A stretch of 64,000 nucleotides of DNA from PRO6 sp035565775 (GTDB lineage Bacteria; Pseudomonadota; Alphaproteobacteria; Rhizobiales; Xanthobacteraceae): NCBI GenBank assembly GCA_035565775.1, contig DATMRW010000030.1:124001-188000 (forward strand), given 5' to 3'. Position 1 is the first letter of the stretch. Every line of letters starts with the position of its first letter. The translations under genes were made by a program, and so were the position numbers. This document shows positions 31,150 through 40,451 of this stretch, piece by piece. The notes beneath the pieces were generated by a model. The model searched no databases, was not told the origin of the DNA, and saw only the letters and a program-made list of their open reading frames with translations.

Positions 31150-32361
31150 ATGGAACGTCTACCGGTCACGGTGCTGTCGGGCTTTCTGGGCGCCGGCAAA
31201 ACCACTTTGCTCAACCACGTGCTGCACAATCGCGAGAACCTGCGGGTCGCGGTGATCGTCAACGACATGAGCGAGGTGAACATCGACGCGGCGCTGCTGC
31301 GCGACGGCGGAGCGGCGCTGAAGCGCCACGAGGAACGGCTCGTCGAGATGACCAACGGCTGCATCTGCTGCACCCTGCGGGAGGACCTTTTGAAGGAGGT
31401 CGAAGCCCTCGCCCGCGCCGGGCGGTTCGACTACCTGCTGATCGAATCGACCGGCATTTCGGAGCCGATGCCGGTCGCCGCGACCTTCGAATTCGAGGAC
31501 GAGAACGGCCACAGCCTGTCGTCGGTGGCGCGGCTCGACACCATGGTCACGGTCGTCGATGCGAGAAACTTCCCCGTCGATACGGCGTCCCGCGACCTGC
31601 TCGCGGACCGCGATCAGACCGCCGGCGACGGCGACAACCGGGCCGTGGCCGAACTCTTGATCGAGCAGGTCGAGTTCGCCGACGTCATCGTCATCAACAA
31701 GGTCGATCTGGTGACGCAGCTTGAGCGCGACCATCTTGTCAGCGCGCTGCGAAAGCTCAATCCAACCGCCGAGCTCGTCTTCAGCGAATTTGGTAAGATA
31801 CCACCGCAAAGCATTCTGAATACGAAGAAATTCTCATACGAAAGAGCCAGCCAGTCGGCCGGCTGGCTAAACGAGCTTCAGGGCTTTCATCACACCCCGG
31901 AGACCGAGGAATACGGCTTCTGGAGCTTCGTCTATCGCTCGCGCCGGCCTTTTCACCCGGAGCGCTTCCATCGCTTCATCACCGCTGAGTGGCCCGGCGT
32001 GATCCGCGCCAAGGGGTTTTTCTGGCTGGCGTCGCGGATGGATTTTGCCGGCTCGATATCCCGGGCGGGCGCCGTCGTCCGGCACGAACCGGCCGGTATC
32101 TGGTGGGCCGCCACCGACCCGCAGCGGTGGCCGGCCGACCCGGACTGGCGCGCCGGGGTGCTGAAGGATTGGACGGAGCCCTATGGCGACCGGCGTCAGG
32201 AGATCGTATTCATCGGCGGCCCGGAGATGCAGAATGACCGGATCACCGCCAGCCTCGACGCCTGCGTGCTGACCGACGCCGAGACGGCGCTCGGCGCAAC
32301 GCGCTGGACCGGCCTGCCCGACCCCTTCCCCGGCTGGCGGCGCGGCGGTGACGCGCCGTGA
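31150..32361 (+). CDS. CobW/ZNG-family zinc metallochaperone GTPase
   Basis: The 403-residue protein is a G3E GTPase. Residues ~7-20 carry Walker A SGFLGAGKTT; the metal-binding CXCC motif is in NGCICCTLRED (near 71-80). ESTGISEPMPVA follows, then VINKVDL (NKxD). A CobW C-terminal domain occupies ~255-390. Members under Zur control supply or conserve zinc when it is scarce, and the palindrome in the promoter puts this gene in that group. The next small gene overlaps its stop (GTGA). Confidence 0.92.
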   Translation: MERLPVTVLSGFLGAGKTTLLNHVLHNRENLRVAVIVNDMSEVNIDAALLRDGGAALKRHEERLVEMTNGCICCTLREDLLKEVEALARAGRFDYLLIESTGISEPMPVAATFEFEDENGHSLSSVARLDTMVTVVDARNFPVDTASRDLLADRDQTAGDGDNRAVAELLIEQVEFADVIVINKVDLVTQLERDHLVSALRKLNPTAELVFSEFGKIPPQSILNTKKFSYERASQSAGWLNELQGFHHTPETEEYGFWSFVYRSRRPFHPERFHRFITAEWPGVIRAKGFFWLASRMDFAGSISRAGAVVRHEPAGIWWAATDPQRWPADPDWRAGVLKDWTEPYGDRRQEIVFIGGPEMQNDRITASLDACVLTDAETALGATRWTGLPDPFPGWRRGGDAP

Positions 32362-32576
32362 GCGCGCACGCCCTGTTCGCCGCGCTGGTCGGCGCACTGA
32401 CCCGCGCGCCCGATCACCGTGCGCCGGCGTCGACGAGGCGGCTGCGCGAGGTCTCTGACGAGGAAATCGTCGCCGCGCTCGCGGCCGCAGGCGAACCCGG
32501 CTGCACCGACGAGCAGTGCGACTGCGGCGGCGCGAGGCGGCTGGTCTACAAGCCGCGCCGGCCGGGCGGATCGTGA
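32358..32576 (+). CDS. Small cysteine-containing protein coupled to the zinc GTPase gene
   Basis: This 72-residue hypothetical protein starts with GTG overlapping the GTPase stop. The C-terminal half has CTDEQCDCGGARRLVY, three cysteines in seven residues that could bind a metal. The N-terminal half is an Ala/Leu/Arg-rich helix. No family is recognised. Translational coupling with a Zur-type gene suggests a role in zinc handling. It ends 20 bases before the terminator hairpin that closes both this operon and the convergent guaB. Confidence 0.6.
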   Translation: MSAHALFAALVGALTRAPDHRAPASTRRLREVSDEEIVAALAAAGEPGCTDEQCDCGGARRLVYKPRRPGGS

Positions 32577-32595
32577 CGCTCGCATGCAAAACAAA

Positions 32596-32620
32596 ACCGG
32601 CCGGGGATGCCCCGGCCGGT
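32596..32620 (-). terminator. Rho-independent terminator of guaB (and probably of the zinc operon)
   Basis: A perfect 11-bp stem (ACCGGCCGGGG at 32596-32606 with CCCCGGCCGGT at 32610-32620) has a 3-base loop. On the minus strand it is followed by a T-rich tail (TTTGTTTTG), giving a classic terminator 27 bases after the guaB stop. It also faces the end of the plus-strand zinc operon. Confidence 0.88.
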
Positions 32621-32647
32621 CGATAGCTCTTATGAAAACAAGATGGC

Positions 32648-34144
32648 TCAGACGCCGCCCGGATAGTTCGGCGCCTCGCGGGTGATGCGCACGTCGTGAA
32701 CGTGGCTCTCGCGCAGGCCCGCACCGGTGATGCGGACGAACTCGGCTTTGTCGTGGAATTCCGCAATGGTCTTGGCGCCGACATAGCCCATCGCCGCGCG
32801 CAGGCCGCCGGCGAGCTGGTGCAGCACGTTGCTGACCGGGCCCTTGTAGGGCACCTGCCCCTCGATGCCTTCCGGCACAAGCTTGAGCGAGTCCTTGATG
32901 TCCTGCTGGAAGTAGCGGTCGGCCGAGCCGCGCGCCATCGCGCCGACCGAGCCCATGCCGCGATAGGCCTTGTAGGAGCGACCCTGCCACAGGAAGACGT
33001 CGCCGGGGGTCTCGTCGGTGCCGGCGAGCAGCGAGCCGACCATGGCGATGTCCGCGCCGGCGGCGAGCGCCTTGGCGAGGTCGCCCGAGAACTTGATGCC
33101 GCCGTCCGCGATTACCGGGACATTGGCCTTCTTGGCCACCGACACCGCTTCCATGATCGCGGTGAGCTGCGGCACGCCGACGCCCGCGACGATGCGGGTG
33201 GTGCAGATCGAGCCCGGACCGATGCCGACCTTGACGGCGTCCGCGCCGGCATCGATCAGCGCCTGCGCGCCCTCGGCGGTGGCGACGTTGCCGGCGATCA
33301 CCTGCACCGCGTTCGACATCCGCTTGATGCGGGTCACGGCCTCGAGCACCCGCATCGAGTGGCCGTGCGCGGTGTCGACGACGACGACGTCGACGCCGGC
33401 GTCGATCAGCAGCTCGGTGCGCTCGAAGCCGCCGTCACCCACCGTGGTCGCCGCGGCGACCCGCAGGCGGCCCTGCTCGTCCTTGCTGGCGAGCGGATAG
33501 ACCACCGCCTTCTCGATGTCCTTGACGGTGATCAGGCCGACGCAGCGATAGTCGGCATCGACCACCAAAAGCTTCTCGATGCGGTGCTGGTGAAGCAGCC
33601 GCTTGGCTTCCTCCTGGCTGACGCCCTCGCGAACGGCGATGAGGTTGTCCTTCGTCATCAGCTCCGACACCTTCTGGTTCGGATCGGTGGCGAAGCGCAC
33701 GTCGCGGTTGGTCAAAATGCCGACCAGCTTGCCGGGCTTGCCGGGGGCGGCGCCGGTGACCACCGGAATGCCGGAGAAGCCGTGGTCCTTCATCAGCGCC
33801 AGCGCATCGGCCAGCTTCTGGTCCGGACCGATGGTCAGCGGATTGACCACCATGCCGGATTCGTACTTCTTGACCTGACGGACCTGCGCGGCCTGGCCTT
33901 CCGGGTCGAAATTGCGGTGCAGAACGCCGATGCCGCCGGCCTGCGCCATGGCGATCGCCATGCGGGCTTCGGTCACGGTATCCATCGCCGAGGCGATGAT
34001 CGGCATGTTGAGCGAGATTTCACGGGTCAGCCGCGAGCGGACATCGGCTTCCGACGGCAGCACATCGGACAGGCCGGGCTTGAGCAGAACGTCGTCGAAC
34101 GTGAATGCTTCAGCGAAAATGCGTGCCTGCGGGCCAGATGCCAT
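32648..34144 (-). CDS. guaB: IMP dehydrogenase
   Basis: The 498-residue enzyme oxidises IMP to XMP with NAD, feeding guaA. The (beta/alpha)8 catalytic domain has the active-site loop GSICTTRIVAGVG with the nucleophilic Cys. Two CBS domains lie in the insert (~100-215; ITVKDIEKAV near the end). The C-terminal YRGMGSVGAM flap is present. The ATG at 34144 has GGAG 7 bases upstream and gives the family N-terminus (ARIFAEAFTFDDVLLKPG). A much longer frame upstream is not coding. Confidence 0.97.
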   Translation of the reverse strand: MASGPQARIFAEAFTFDDVLLKPGLSDVLPSEADVRSRLTREISLNMPIIASAMDTVTEARMAIAMAQAGGIGVLHRNFDPEGQAAQVRQVKKYESGMVVNPLTIGPDQKLADALALMKDHGFSGIPVVTGAAPGKPGKLVGILTNRDVRFATDPNQKVSELMTKDNLIAVREGVSQEEAKRLLHQHRIEKLLVVDADYRCVGLITVKDIEKAVVYPLASKDEQGRLRVAAATTVGDGGFERTELLIDAGVDVVVVDTAHGHSMRVLEAVTRIKRMSNAVQVIAGNVATAEGAQALIDAGADAVKVGIGPGSICTTRIVAGVGVPQLTAIMEAVSVAKKANVPVIADGGIKFSGDLAKALAAGADIAMVGSLLAGTDETPGDVFLWQGRSYKAYRGMGSVGAMARGSADRYFQQDIKDSLKLVPEGIEGQVPYKGPVSNVLHQLAGGLRAAMGYVGAKTIAEFHDKAEFVRITGAGLRESHVHDVRITREAPNYPGGV

Positions 34145-34523
34145 TTGCCAACTCCGTTCTGCGCTTCCGCGCCGGATTAAGTATGCTGATAGTAAGAGCG
34201 ATCCGCGACGCTTCTGCATCGGGATCGAATCTCCGCCCATTTGTGGGTTGGCGATGGTCGTTAGCACGGGCCGCCGCGGAAGCAAAGACCCTTGCTGCGC
34301 TGCAGGAACGTCATCGACATCATTCCTTTGCGCCGCCATTGCTGCCAAAGTGGAACATTCGATGTTCTGGCGCGTCTCACCGGCAGAGCTGCCCTGCGGT
34401 TCCAGAATAGCAGGTTGCTCTCCCCCCATGCTACAGCCGGCCGCCTTGCGCACCGTGGGTGGCGTTCCTTCCACCTCTATGCCATCCGGCCGCACCAATC
34501 CGCAGAGCTTCGTGACCAGCTTC
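34145..34523. other. Divergent promoter region between guaB and the MFS gene
   Basis: This stretch of ~380 bases must carry the leftward guaB promoter and possibly the rightward MFS promoter. Several long frames cross it by chance because of high GC, but none has family features. I see no riboswitch-like or repeat structure that I can support. Confidence 0.45.
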
Positions 34524-35990
34524 ATGACCAAAGAGCGCATCATCCCGCTGATCGTCGCCACCGCGCTGTTCATGGAAAACATGGATTCCACGGTGATCGC
34601 GACCTCGCTGCCGGCCATCGCCGCCGATATCGGCACCAGCCCGCTGACGCTCAAGCTCGCCATCACCTCCTATCTTCTGTCGCTCGCGGTGTTCATCCCG
34701 GCGAGCGGCTGGACCGCCGACCGCTTCGGCGCCCGCAACGTCTTCACCGCAGCGATCGCCGTCTTCCTGCTCGGCTCGATCGGCTGCGCGATCGCGTCCT
34801 CGATCCACGATTTTGTGATCGCCCGCGTCGTGCAGGGCCTCGGGGGCGCGATGATGACCCCGGTCGGGCGCCTCGTTCTGCTGCGCTCGGTCGACAAGCG
34901 GGCGCTGGTCGCCGCCATGGCCTGGGTCACGATCCCGTCGATGATCGGCCCGGTGATCGGGCCGCCGCTCGGCGGCTTCATCACCACCTACTTCTCGTGG
35001 CACTGGATCTTTCTCATCAACATCCCGATCGGCCTGCTCGGCATGTTCATGGCCCAGCGCTACATCGATCCGATCCGAGAGGACCACCCCGACCGCTTCG
35101 ACCTCGTCGGCATGGTGCTGGCGGGGCTCGGCGTCGGCGGCCTCGCCTTCGGCCTGTCGGTCGCGGGCCTCGGGCTATTGCCGTGGGAACTCGTCACGAC
35201 GCTGATCGTCGGCGGCGCGTTCTTCACCGCGCTCTATGTCCGCCACGCCCGGCGCACCGACAGTCCGGTGCTCGACTTCACCCTGATGCGCCTGCCGACG
35301 ATGCGGGCAAGCATCCTCGGCGGCTTTCTGTTCCGCATCGGCATCGGCGCGCTGCCCTTCCTGCTGCCGCTCCTGATGCAGCTCGGCTTCGGCCTGTCGC
35401 CGTTCCACTCCGGCCTCATCACCTTTTCCTCGGCGGTCGGCTCGATGGGCATGAAGGCGCTCGCGGCGCGGATCATCCGCGACTTCGGCTTCCGCAGCGT
35501 GATGATCATCAACGCCCTGATCTCGGCGTTCTTCCTCGCCGCCTGCGCGCTGTTCACGGTGTCGACGCCGCTCCTGCTGATCATGATCATTCTGGTGATC
35601 GGCGGCTTCTTCCGCTCACTGCAGTTCACCGCGCTCAACACGCTGGCTTATGCCGAGGTCGATCCCAAGCGGATGAGCCGCGCCACCACGCTCGCCTCGG
35701 TCAACCAGCAGCTCGCGATTTCGGCGGGGGTCGCGGTCGGCGCATTCACGGTCGAAACCACGATGACGCTGCATCACGTCACGCAACTCACCGCCGACCA
35801 GTTCGCGCCGGCCTTCGTCGTGATCGGCCTGTGCTCGGCGGCTTCGGCCTATTTCTTCTACAGGCTGCCGGCGGATGCGGGCCACCAGATCTCCGGCCGT
35901 CAGGCGGTGATCACCATCGAGCCGCGCGAGCCCGAGGGCGAGGAAGTGGCAGCCACCGAAACCACCACCGTCCGCGACCAAAAGCTCTGA
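34524..35990 (+). CDS. DHA2-type major facilitator exporter
   Basis: The 488-residue protein has about 14 hydrophobic segments. It carries the DHA2 start IIPLIVATALFMENMDSTVIATSLP and the motif A-like ASGWTADRFGARNVF. A later VIGPPLGGFITTYFSWHWIF segment corresponds to motif C and its neighbour. Members expel drugs or other toxic compounds by proton antiport; the substrate is unknown. The start is uncertain: ATG at 34524 matches the family, while ATG at 34479 adds 15 residues; neither has a good ribosome site. The last ~30 residues are acidic. Confidence 0.9.
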   Translation: MTKERIIPLIVATALFMENMDSTVIATSLPAIAADIGTSPLTLKLAITSYLLSLAVFIPASGWTADRFGARNVFTAAIAVFLLGSIGCAIASSIHDFVIARVVQGLGGAMMTPVGRLVLLRSVDKRALVAAMAWVTIPSMIGPVIGPPLGGFITTYFSWHWIFLINIPIGLLGMFMAQRYIDPIREDHPDRFDLVGMVLAGLGVGGLAFGLSVAGLGLLPWELVTTLIVGGAFFTALYVRHARRTDSPVLDFTLMRLPTMRASILGGFLFRIGIGALPFLLPLLMQLGFGLSPFHSGLITFSSAVGSMGMKALAARIIRDFGFRSVMIINALISAFFLAACALFTVSTPLLLIMIILVIGGFFRSLQFTALNTLAYAEVDPKRMSRATTLASVNQQLAISAGVAVGAFTVETTMTLHHVTQLTADQFAPAFVVIGLCSAASAYFFYRLPADAGHQISGRQAVITIEPREPEGEEVAATETTTVRDQKL

Positions 35991-36005
35991 CCGCCGCGGC
36001 AGGCG

Positions 36006-36686
36006 TCAGGCGCCGCCGCGAAAACCCATCGCCAGCACGTAACGCTCCGACGAATCCTGCCGGCTCGATGCCGGCTTGACGTGCTTCACCGTCGCATAGT
36101 CGCGCTTGAGCTGCGTCACCAGCTCGGCGTCCGCGCCGCTCTGGAACACTTTTGCGACGAAGGTGCCGCCGGGCTTGAGCACCTCGCGGGCGAACTCGGC
36201 CGCCATCTCGACCAGCAGCACGATGCGGAGCTGGTCGGTCTTGCGATGGCCGGTAGTGTTCGCCGCCATGTCGGACATCACGACATCGGCGCCGCCGCCG
36301 ATCATCTCGCGCAGCTTTTCCGGGGCGTCGTCCGCCATGAAATCGAGCTGGGCAAAAGTGACGCCGGGAATCGGCGGCATTTCGAGCAGGTCGATGGCGA
36401 CCACCTGCCCGCGCCCCTGCTCGGAGCCGACGCGCTTGGCCGCCACCTGGCTCCAGCCGCCGGGGGCCGCGCCAAGATCGACCACCGAAAGGCCCGGCTT
36501 GAAGATTTTGTGCTTGTCGTCGATCTCGATGATCTTGTAGGCGGCGCGCGAGCGATAGCCGTCGCGACGCGCCTGCATCACATACGGATCGTTGAGCTGG
36601 CGCTCGAGCCAGAGTTTTGACGACAGCTTGCGCTTGCCCGCCGTCTTGACGGTGACATGCAGTCGTCCGGAGGTGTCCTTAGCCAT
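36006..36686 (-). CDS. rlmE: 23S rRNA 2'-O-ribose methyltransferase RlmE (RrmJ/FtsJ)
   Basis: The 226-residue enzyme has the FtsJ-type SAM fold. It reads SKLWLERQLNDPYVMQARR near 30, then SRAAYKIIEID (first catalytic Lys), VDLGAAPGGWSQVAA (SAM motif), VMSDMAANTTGH (Asp) and GGTFVAKVFQ (Lys). E. coli RlmE methylates U2552 of 23S rRNA. The ATG at 36686 is used; a longer frame adds 29 residues unlike the family. It is followed on the same strand, upstream, by ppx/gppA, an association common in alphaproteobacteria. Confidence 0.94.
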   Translation of the reverse strand: MAKDTSGRLHVTVKTAGKRKLSSKLWLERQLNDPYVMQARRDGYRSRAAYKIIEIDDKHKIFKPGLSVVDLGAAPGGWSQVAAKRVGSEQGRGQVVAIDLLEMPPIPGVTFAQLDFMADDAPEKLREMIGGGADVVMSDMAANTTGHRKTDQLRIVLLVEMAAEFAREVLKPGGTFVAKVFQSGADAELVTQLKRDYATVKHVKPASSRQDSSERYVLAMGFRGGA

Positions 36687-36750
36687 GCGGTCCCGCGAAA
36701 AATTCAAAAGCTTTCGCGCGCTCCTTAGCATGTCCTGACGCGGGACAACA

Positions 36751-37812
36751 TCAACCGGCGAGAATTGCGCCATCCTCGCGCATCATTTCGACCAGCATGC
36801 CCTCGCGCAGGCCGCGATCGGCCACCCGCAGGCGCCTGAGCGGGAACGCCTGGCGGATCGCATCGAGAATGGCGCAGCCCGGCAGCACGAGGTCCGCCCG
36901 CTCGCGCCGGATGCAATGGCTGCAAACGCGCTCCTCGTAGGACATCTCCAGCAGCCGCGCGATGGTGGTGGAAATCCCGTCATCGGTCATCCAGAGCCCG
37001 TCGACGCGGCGGCGGTCATAGCGCGGCAGATTGAGGTGGATGCCGGCGATGGTGGTGACGGTTCCCGAGGTTCCGATCAGATGCAGCCCGTCGAGATCGC
37101 TGCCGTGCTCGGCGACGAACGGCGCAAGATGCCGCGCGACTTCGCCCACCATCTCGCCATAGGAACGCGGCGTGACATCGCGCCCGCCAAAGCGCTCCGC
37201 CAGCGTGACGACGCCGAACGGCAGCGACACCCAGCCGCGCATGCGCACCACGCCGGGGTCGTCGGCGCTGCGCTCGATGCGCACGACTTCGGTGGAACCG
37301 CCGCCGATATCGAACAGGATCGCACCCCGCGCCTTGCCGTCGACCAGCGGCGTGCAGCCGATCATCGCCAGCGTCGCCTCGCTCTGGCGATTGATCACCT
37401 CCAGATCGATGCCGGCTTCGCTTGCGACCCGGTCGCGGAACATTTTGCCGTTGGAGGCGCTGCGGCAGGCCTCCGTCGCCACCAGCCGCAGGCGGTTGGC
37501 GTTGCGGGATTCGATCTTGCTGCGGCAGACGCTGAGCGCGGCGATGGTGCGGTCGATCGCGGCCTCGCTGATCCGGCCGGTGGTCGAGATCCCCTCGCCG
37601 AGGCGCACGATGCGCGAGAACGAGTCGATCACCCGAAACCCGTCGCCGACGGGCCGCGCGATCAGGAGGCGGCAGTTGTTGGTTCCGAGGTCGAGGGCGG
37701 CATAGACGCTGGAAGACAAACAGGGCTGCTCCCGGGGCGGTGGCTCACTGACCGGCCCGGCAAGAGCGCCGTCTGATATAGGGACCTGCCGCAGCAGCGA
37801 TCCGTCGTTCAT
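36751..37812 (-). CDS. Ppx/GppA phosphatase family protein
   Basis: The 353-residue member of the actin-like ATPase superfamily has AALDLGTNNCRLLIARP (phosphate 1 loop, near 38-54) and ILFDIGGGSTEVVRI (phosphate 2 loop). It also has LIGTSGTVTTIAGIHLNL. It is shorter than E. coli Ppx (about 500 residues) and lacks the HD-like C-terminal domain, as in the short alphaproteobacterial form. It would hydrolyse polyphosphate or pppGpp. The stop lies 64 bases from the rlmE start, same strand. Confidence 0.9.
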   Translation of the reverse strand: MNDGSLLRQVPISDGALAGPVSEPPPREQPCLSSSVYAALDLGTNNCRLLIARPVGDGFRVIDSFSRIVRLGEGISTTGRISEAAIDRTIAALSVCRSKIESRNANRLRLVATEACRSASNGKMFRDRVASEAGIDLEVINRQSEATLAMIGCTPLVDGKARGAILFDIGGGSTEVVRIERSADDPGVVRMRGWVSLPFGVVTLAERFGGRDVTPRSYGEMVGEVARHLAPFVAEHGSDLDGLHLIGTSGTVTTIAGIHLNLPRYDRRRVDGLWMTDDGISTTIARLLEMSYEERVCSHCIRRERADLVLPGCAILDAIRQAFPLRRLRVADRGLREGMLVEMMREDGAILAG

Positions 37813-38064
37813 TCCAACAATACCTGATCCACCCGGCCAAGGCCGGCTAGGGAAAGTCTAGCAGCGCAGCCACCCGGCGCAACACTCCCGCCAACTTCGT
37901 CCGTTTCGACGTTGTTGGACAGCCGACATATGCTTAAATTGATGGGAACAGGAGTCCTAAAGCGTCCGCCGGCGTCTTTATTGCGTCTCCCGTCCCTACC
38001 CCGCGTCCATTGCTGCTCCGGCATGATGGGCATCGTCGCCCTCCGCTTCCCCCGAAGGCTCGCC

Positions 38065-40437
38065 ATGCAGGGTTTTGTCCAATCGAGTTCCGATAACGAT
38101 ATTGCGTTGCAAAAATTCGCCACCGGCCAGCCGGTGCCGCGCAAGGAAGACGACCGGCTGATTCGAGGCAAAGGCCGCTACACCGACGACATCAGCCTGC
38201 CCGGCCAGGCCTATGCCTGGATCGTCCGCAGTTCCCACGCCCACGGCGTGATCGAGGGCATCGACACCGCCGCCGCCCGCGCAATGCCCGGCGTGCTGGG
38301 AATCTGGACCGGGGCGGACCTCGCCAAGGCTCCCTACAACCCGATCAATTGCAGCCTGCCGATGAAAAATGCGGACGGCAGCCCGATCCGCCAAACCAAC
38401 CGCATGGCGCTGGCAACGGACCGGGTCCGCTTCGTCGGCGACCCGGTCGCGGTCGTGGTGGCAAAGACCCTCGCGCAAGCGCGCGAGGCCGCCGAAGCCG
38501 TCATTCTCGACATCGCGCCGCTGCCCGCCGTCACCGATGCCGCCGAGGCCGCGCAGCCGGGTGCGCCGCAGCTCTATGACGGCATTCCGAACAACATCGC
38601 GCTCGACTATCACTCCGGCGACCGCGCGGCAGTCGCGGCCGCCTTCGCCAAGGCCGCGCATGTGACGCGGCTCGACATCGTCAACACCCGCGTCGCCGTG
38701 GTGCCGATGGAGCCGCGCTCGGCGGTCGGCGCCTTCGACCCGAAGAGCGGGCGCTACACCATCCACGTCCAGACCCAGGGCGTTTCCGGCAACCGCAATT
38801 CGCTGGCGCGGCTCCTCAACGTCGCGCCCGAGAAGGTCCGCCTCCTGACCTACAATGTCGGCGGCTCGTTCGGCATGAAGAACGCGAGCTATCCGGAATA
38901 TCTTTGCCTCCTCCACGCGGCGAAGGCCCTCGGCCGGCCGGTGAAGTGGACCGACGAACGCTCGACCAGCTTTCTCACCGACAATCACGGCCGCGACCAG
39001 ACCGTGCGGGCGGAGCTGGCGCTCGACGCCAAGGGGCGCTTTCTGGCGATCCGCGTGTCCGGCCACGGCAATCTCGGCGCGTATCTCGCGGGCGTCGCGC
39101 CGATCCCGCTGGCGCTGAACATCGGCAAGAACATCGCCAGCGTCTATCGCACGCCGCTGATCGAGACCGACATCAAGTGCGTGCTGACCAACACACCGTT
39201 CATGGGCGCCTATCGCGGCGCGGGCCGCCCCGAGGCCAACTACTTTATGGAGCGGCTGGTCGATCTCGCCGCCGCCGAGATGAAGATCGACCGCATCGCC
39301 CTGCGGCGGCGCAACCTGATCCAGCCGAAAAGCCTGCCATTCGCCAATGCCAGCGGCTCGACCTATGACAGCGGCGATTTTCCCGCCGTGCTCGACCGCG
39401 CGCTCGAGCTTTCTGATTACGCCAATTTCGCGCGGCGCCGGCGCGAGGCGCGCAAGCGCGGGCGGCTGCGCGGCATCGCCGTCGGCTGCTACCTCGAGGT
39501 CACCGCGGGGCTCAGTCCCGAACTCGGCAAAATCACCTTCGAGGCCGACGACACCGTGACGCTCACCACCGGTACGCTCGATTTCGGCCAGGGCCATGCA
39601 ACGCCGTTCGCGCAGGTGCTGTCGGAGCGGCTCGGCGTGCCGTTCGAGCGCATCCGTTTGCAGCAGAACGACAGCGACCTCGTCCACGCCGGCAACGGCA
39701 CCGGCGGCTCGCGCTCGATCATGGCGAGCGGCGCGGCGATCGTGGAAGCCTCAGCCCTCGTCATCGCGCGCGGCAAGGCGGCGGCGGCAAACCATCTCGA
39801 GGCCGCGGAGGCCGACATCGAGTTCTCGAACGGGCGCTTCACCATTGCCGGCACCGATCGCGGCATTGGCATTCTGGAGCTGGCCCGGCAGCTTCGCGCC
39901 GCGCCGGCGAAGGTAGGTGCGCCGGAAACGCTCGACGTCGACGTCGTCTCGAAAGGCGTGCCCTCGACCTATCCGAACGGCTGTCACGTCGCCGAGGTCG
40001 AGATCGATCCCGAAACCGGCATCGTCGAGATCGTCAACTACAGCGGCGTCAACGACTTCGGCACCGTCATCAACCCGATGATCGTCGCCGGGCAGCTCCA
40101 CGGCGGCGTCGCGCAGGGCATCGGCCAGGCGCTGATGGAAAAGGTCGACTTCGACGGCAGCGGCCAGCCGATCACCGGCTCGCTGATGGACTATGCCCTG
40201 CCGCGCGCGGCGGACATCCCGGCGCTCGTTCTCGGCAACCATCCCTCGCCGGCGACCACCAACCCGCTCGGCGTCAAGGGCTGCGGCGAGGCGGGCTGCG
40301 CCGGCAGCCTCGCCACCATCGTCAACGCCGCCGTCGACGCGCTGTCGGACTACGGCATCCGCCATCTCGACATGCCGCTCACCGCCGAGCGCGTCTGGCG
40401 CGCGATCCAAGGCGCCAGCCCGGCGGATCCGGGCTGA
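38065..40437 (+). CDS. Xanthine dehydrogenase/CoxL-family molybdopterin-binding large subunit
   Basis: The 790-residue molybdenum hydroxylase large subunit starts with the CoxL-type GQPVPRKEDDRLIRGKGRYTDD. The active-site loop is GAYRGAGRPE, the form II pattern, not the AYXCSFR of true CO dehydrogenase. GSRSIMASG and NPLGVKGCGEAGC with the conserved Glu follow at the C-terminus. Enzymes of this type hydroxylate aldehydes, purines or N-heterocycles. FAD (CoxM) and iron-sulfur (CoxS) subunits are usually encoded alongside, but neither is next to this gene. The ATG at 38065 gives the family start. Confidence 0.92.
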   Translation: MQGFVQSSSDNDIALQKFATGQPVPRKEDDRLIRGKGRYTDDISLPGQAYAWIVRSSHAHGVIEGIDTAAARAMPGVLGIWTGADLAKAPYNPINCSLPMKNADGSPIRQTNRMALATDRVRFVGDPVAVVVAKTLAQAREAAEAVILDIAPLPAVTDAAEAAQPGAPQLYDGIPNNIALDYHSGDRAAVAAAFAKAAHVTRLDIVNTRVAVVPMEPRSAVGAFDPKSGRYTIHVQTQGVSGNRNSLARLLNVAPEKVRLLTYNVGGSFGMKNASYPEYLCLLHAAKALGRPVKWTDERSTSFLTDNHGRDQTVRAELALDAKGRFLAIRVSGHGNLGAYLAGVAPIPLALNIGKNIASVYRTPLIETDIKCVLTNTPFMGAYRGAGRPEANYFMERLVDLAAAEMKIDRIALRRRNLIQPKSLPFANASGSTYDSGDFPAVLDRALELSDYANFARRRREARKRGRLRGIAVGCYLEVTAGLSPELGKITFEADDTVTLTTGTLDFGQGHATPFAQVLSERLGVPFERIRLQQNDSDLVHAGNGTGGSRSIMASGAAIVEASALVIARGKAAAANHLEAAEADIEFSNGRFTIAGTDRGIGILELARQLRAAPAKVGAPETLDVDVVSKGVPSTYPNGCHVAEVEIDPETGIVEIVNYSGVNDFGTVINPMIVAGQLHGGVAQGIGQALMEKVDFDGSGQPITGSLMDYALPRAADIPALVLGNHPSPATTNPLGVKGCGEAGCAGSLATIVNAAVDALSDYGIRHLDMPLTAERVWRAIQGASPADPG

Positions 40438-40451
40438 CGCATACCCGACGT

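Noticed and set aside
34145..34666. In-frame N-terminal extension of guaB
   Set aside because: IMP dehydrogenase starts at 34144 with a good ribosome site. The upstream part is unlike the family and overlaps the MFS start region.
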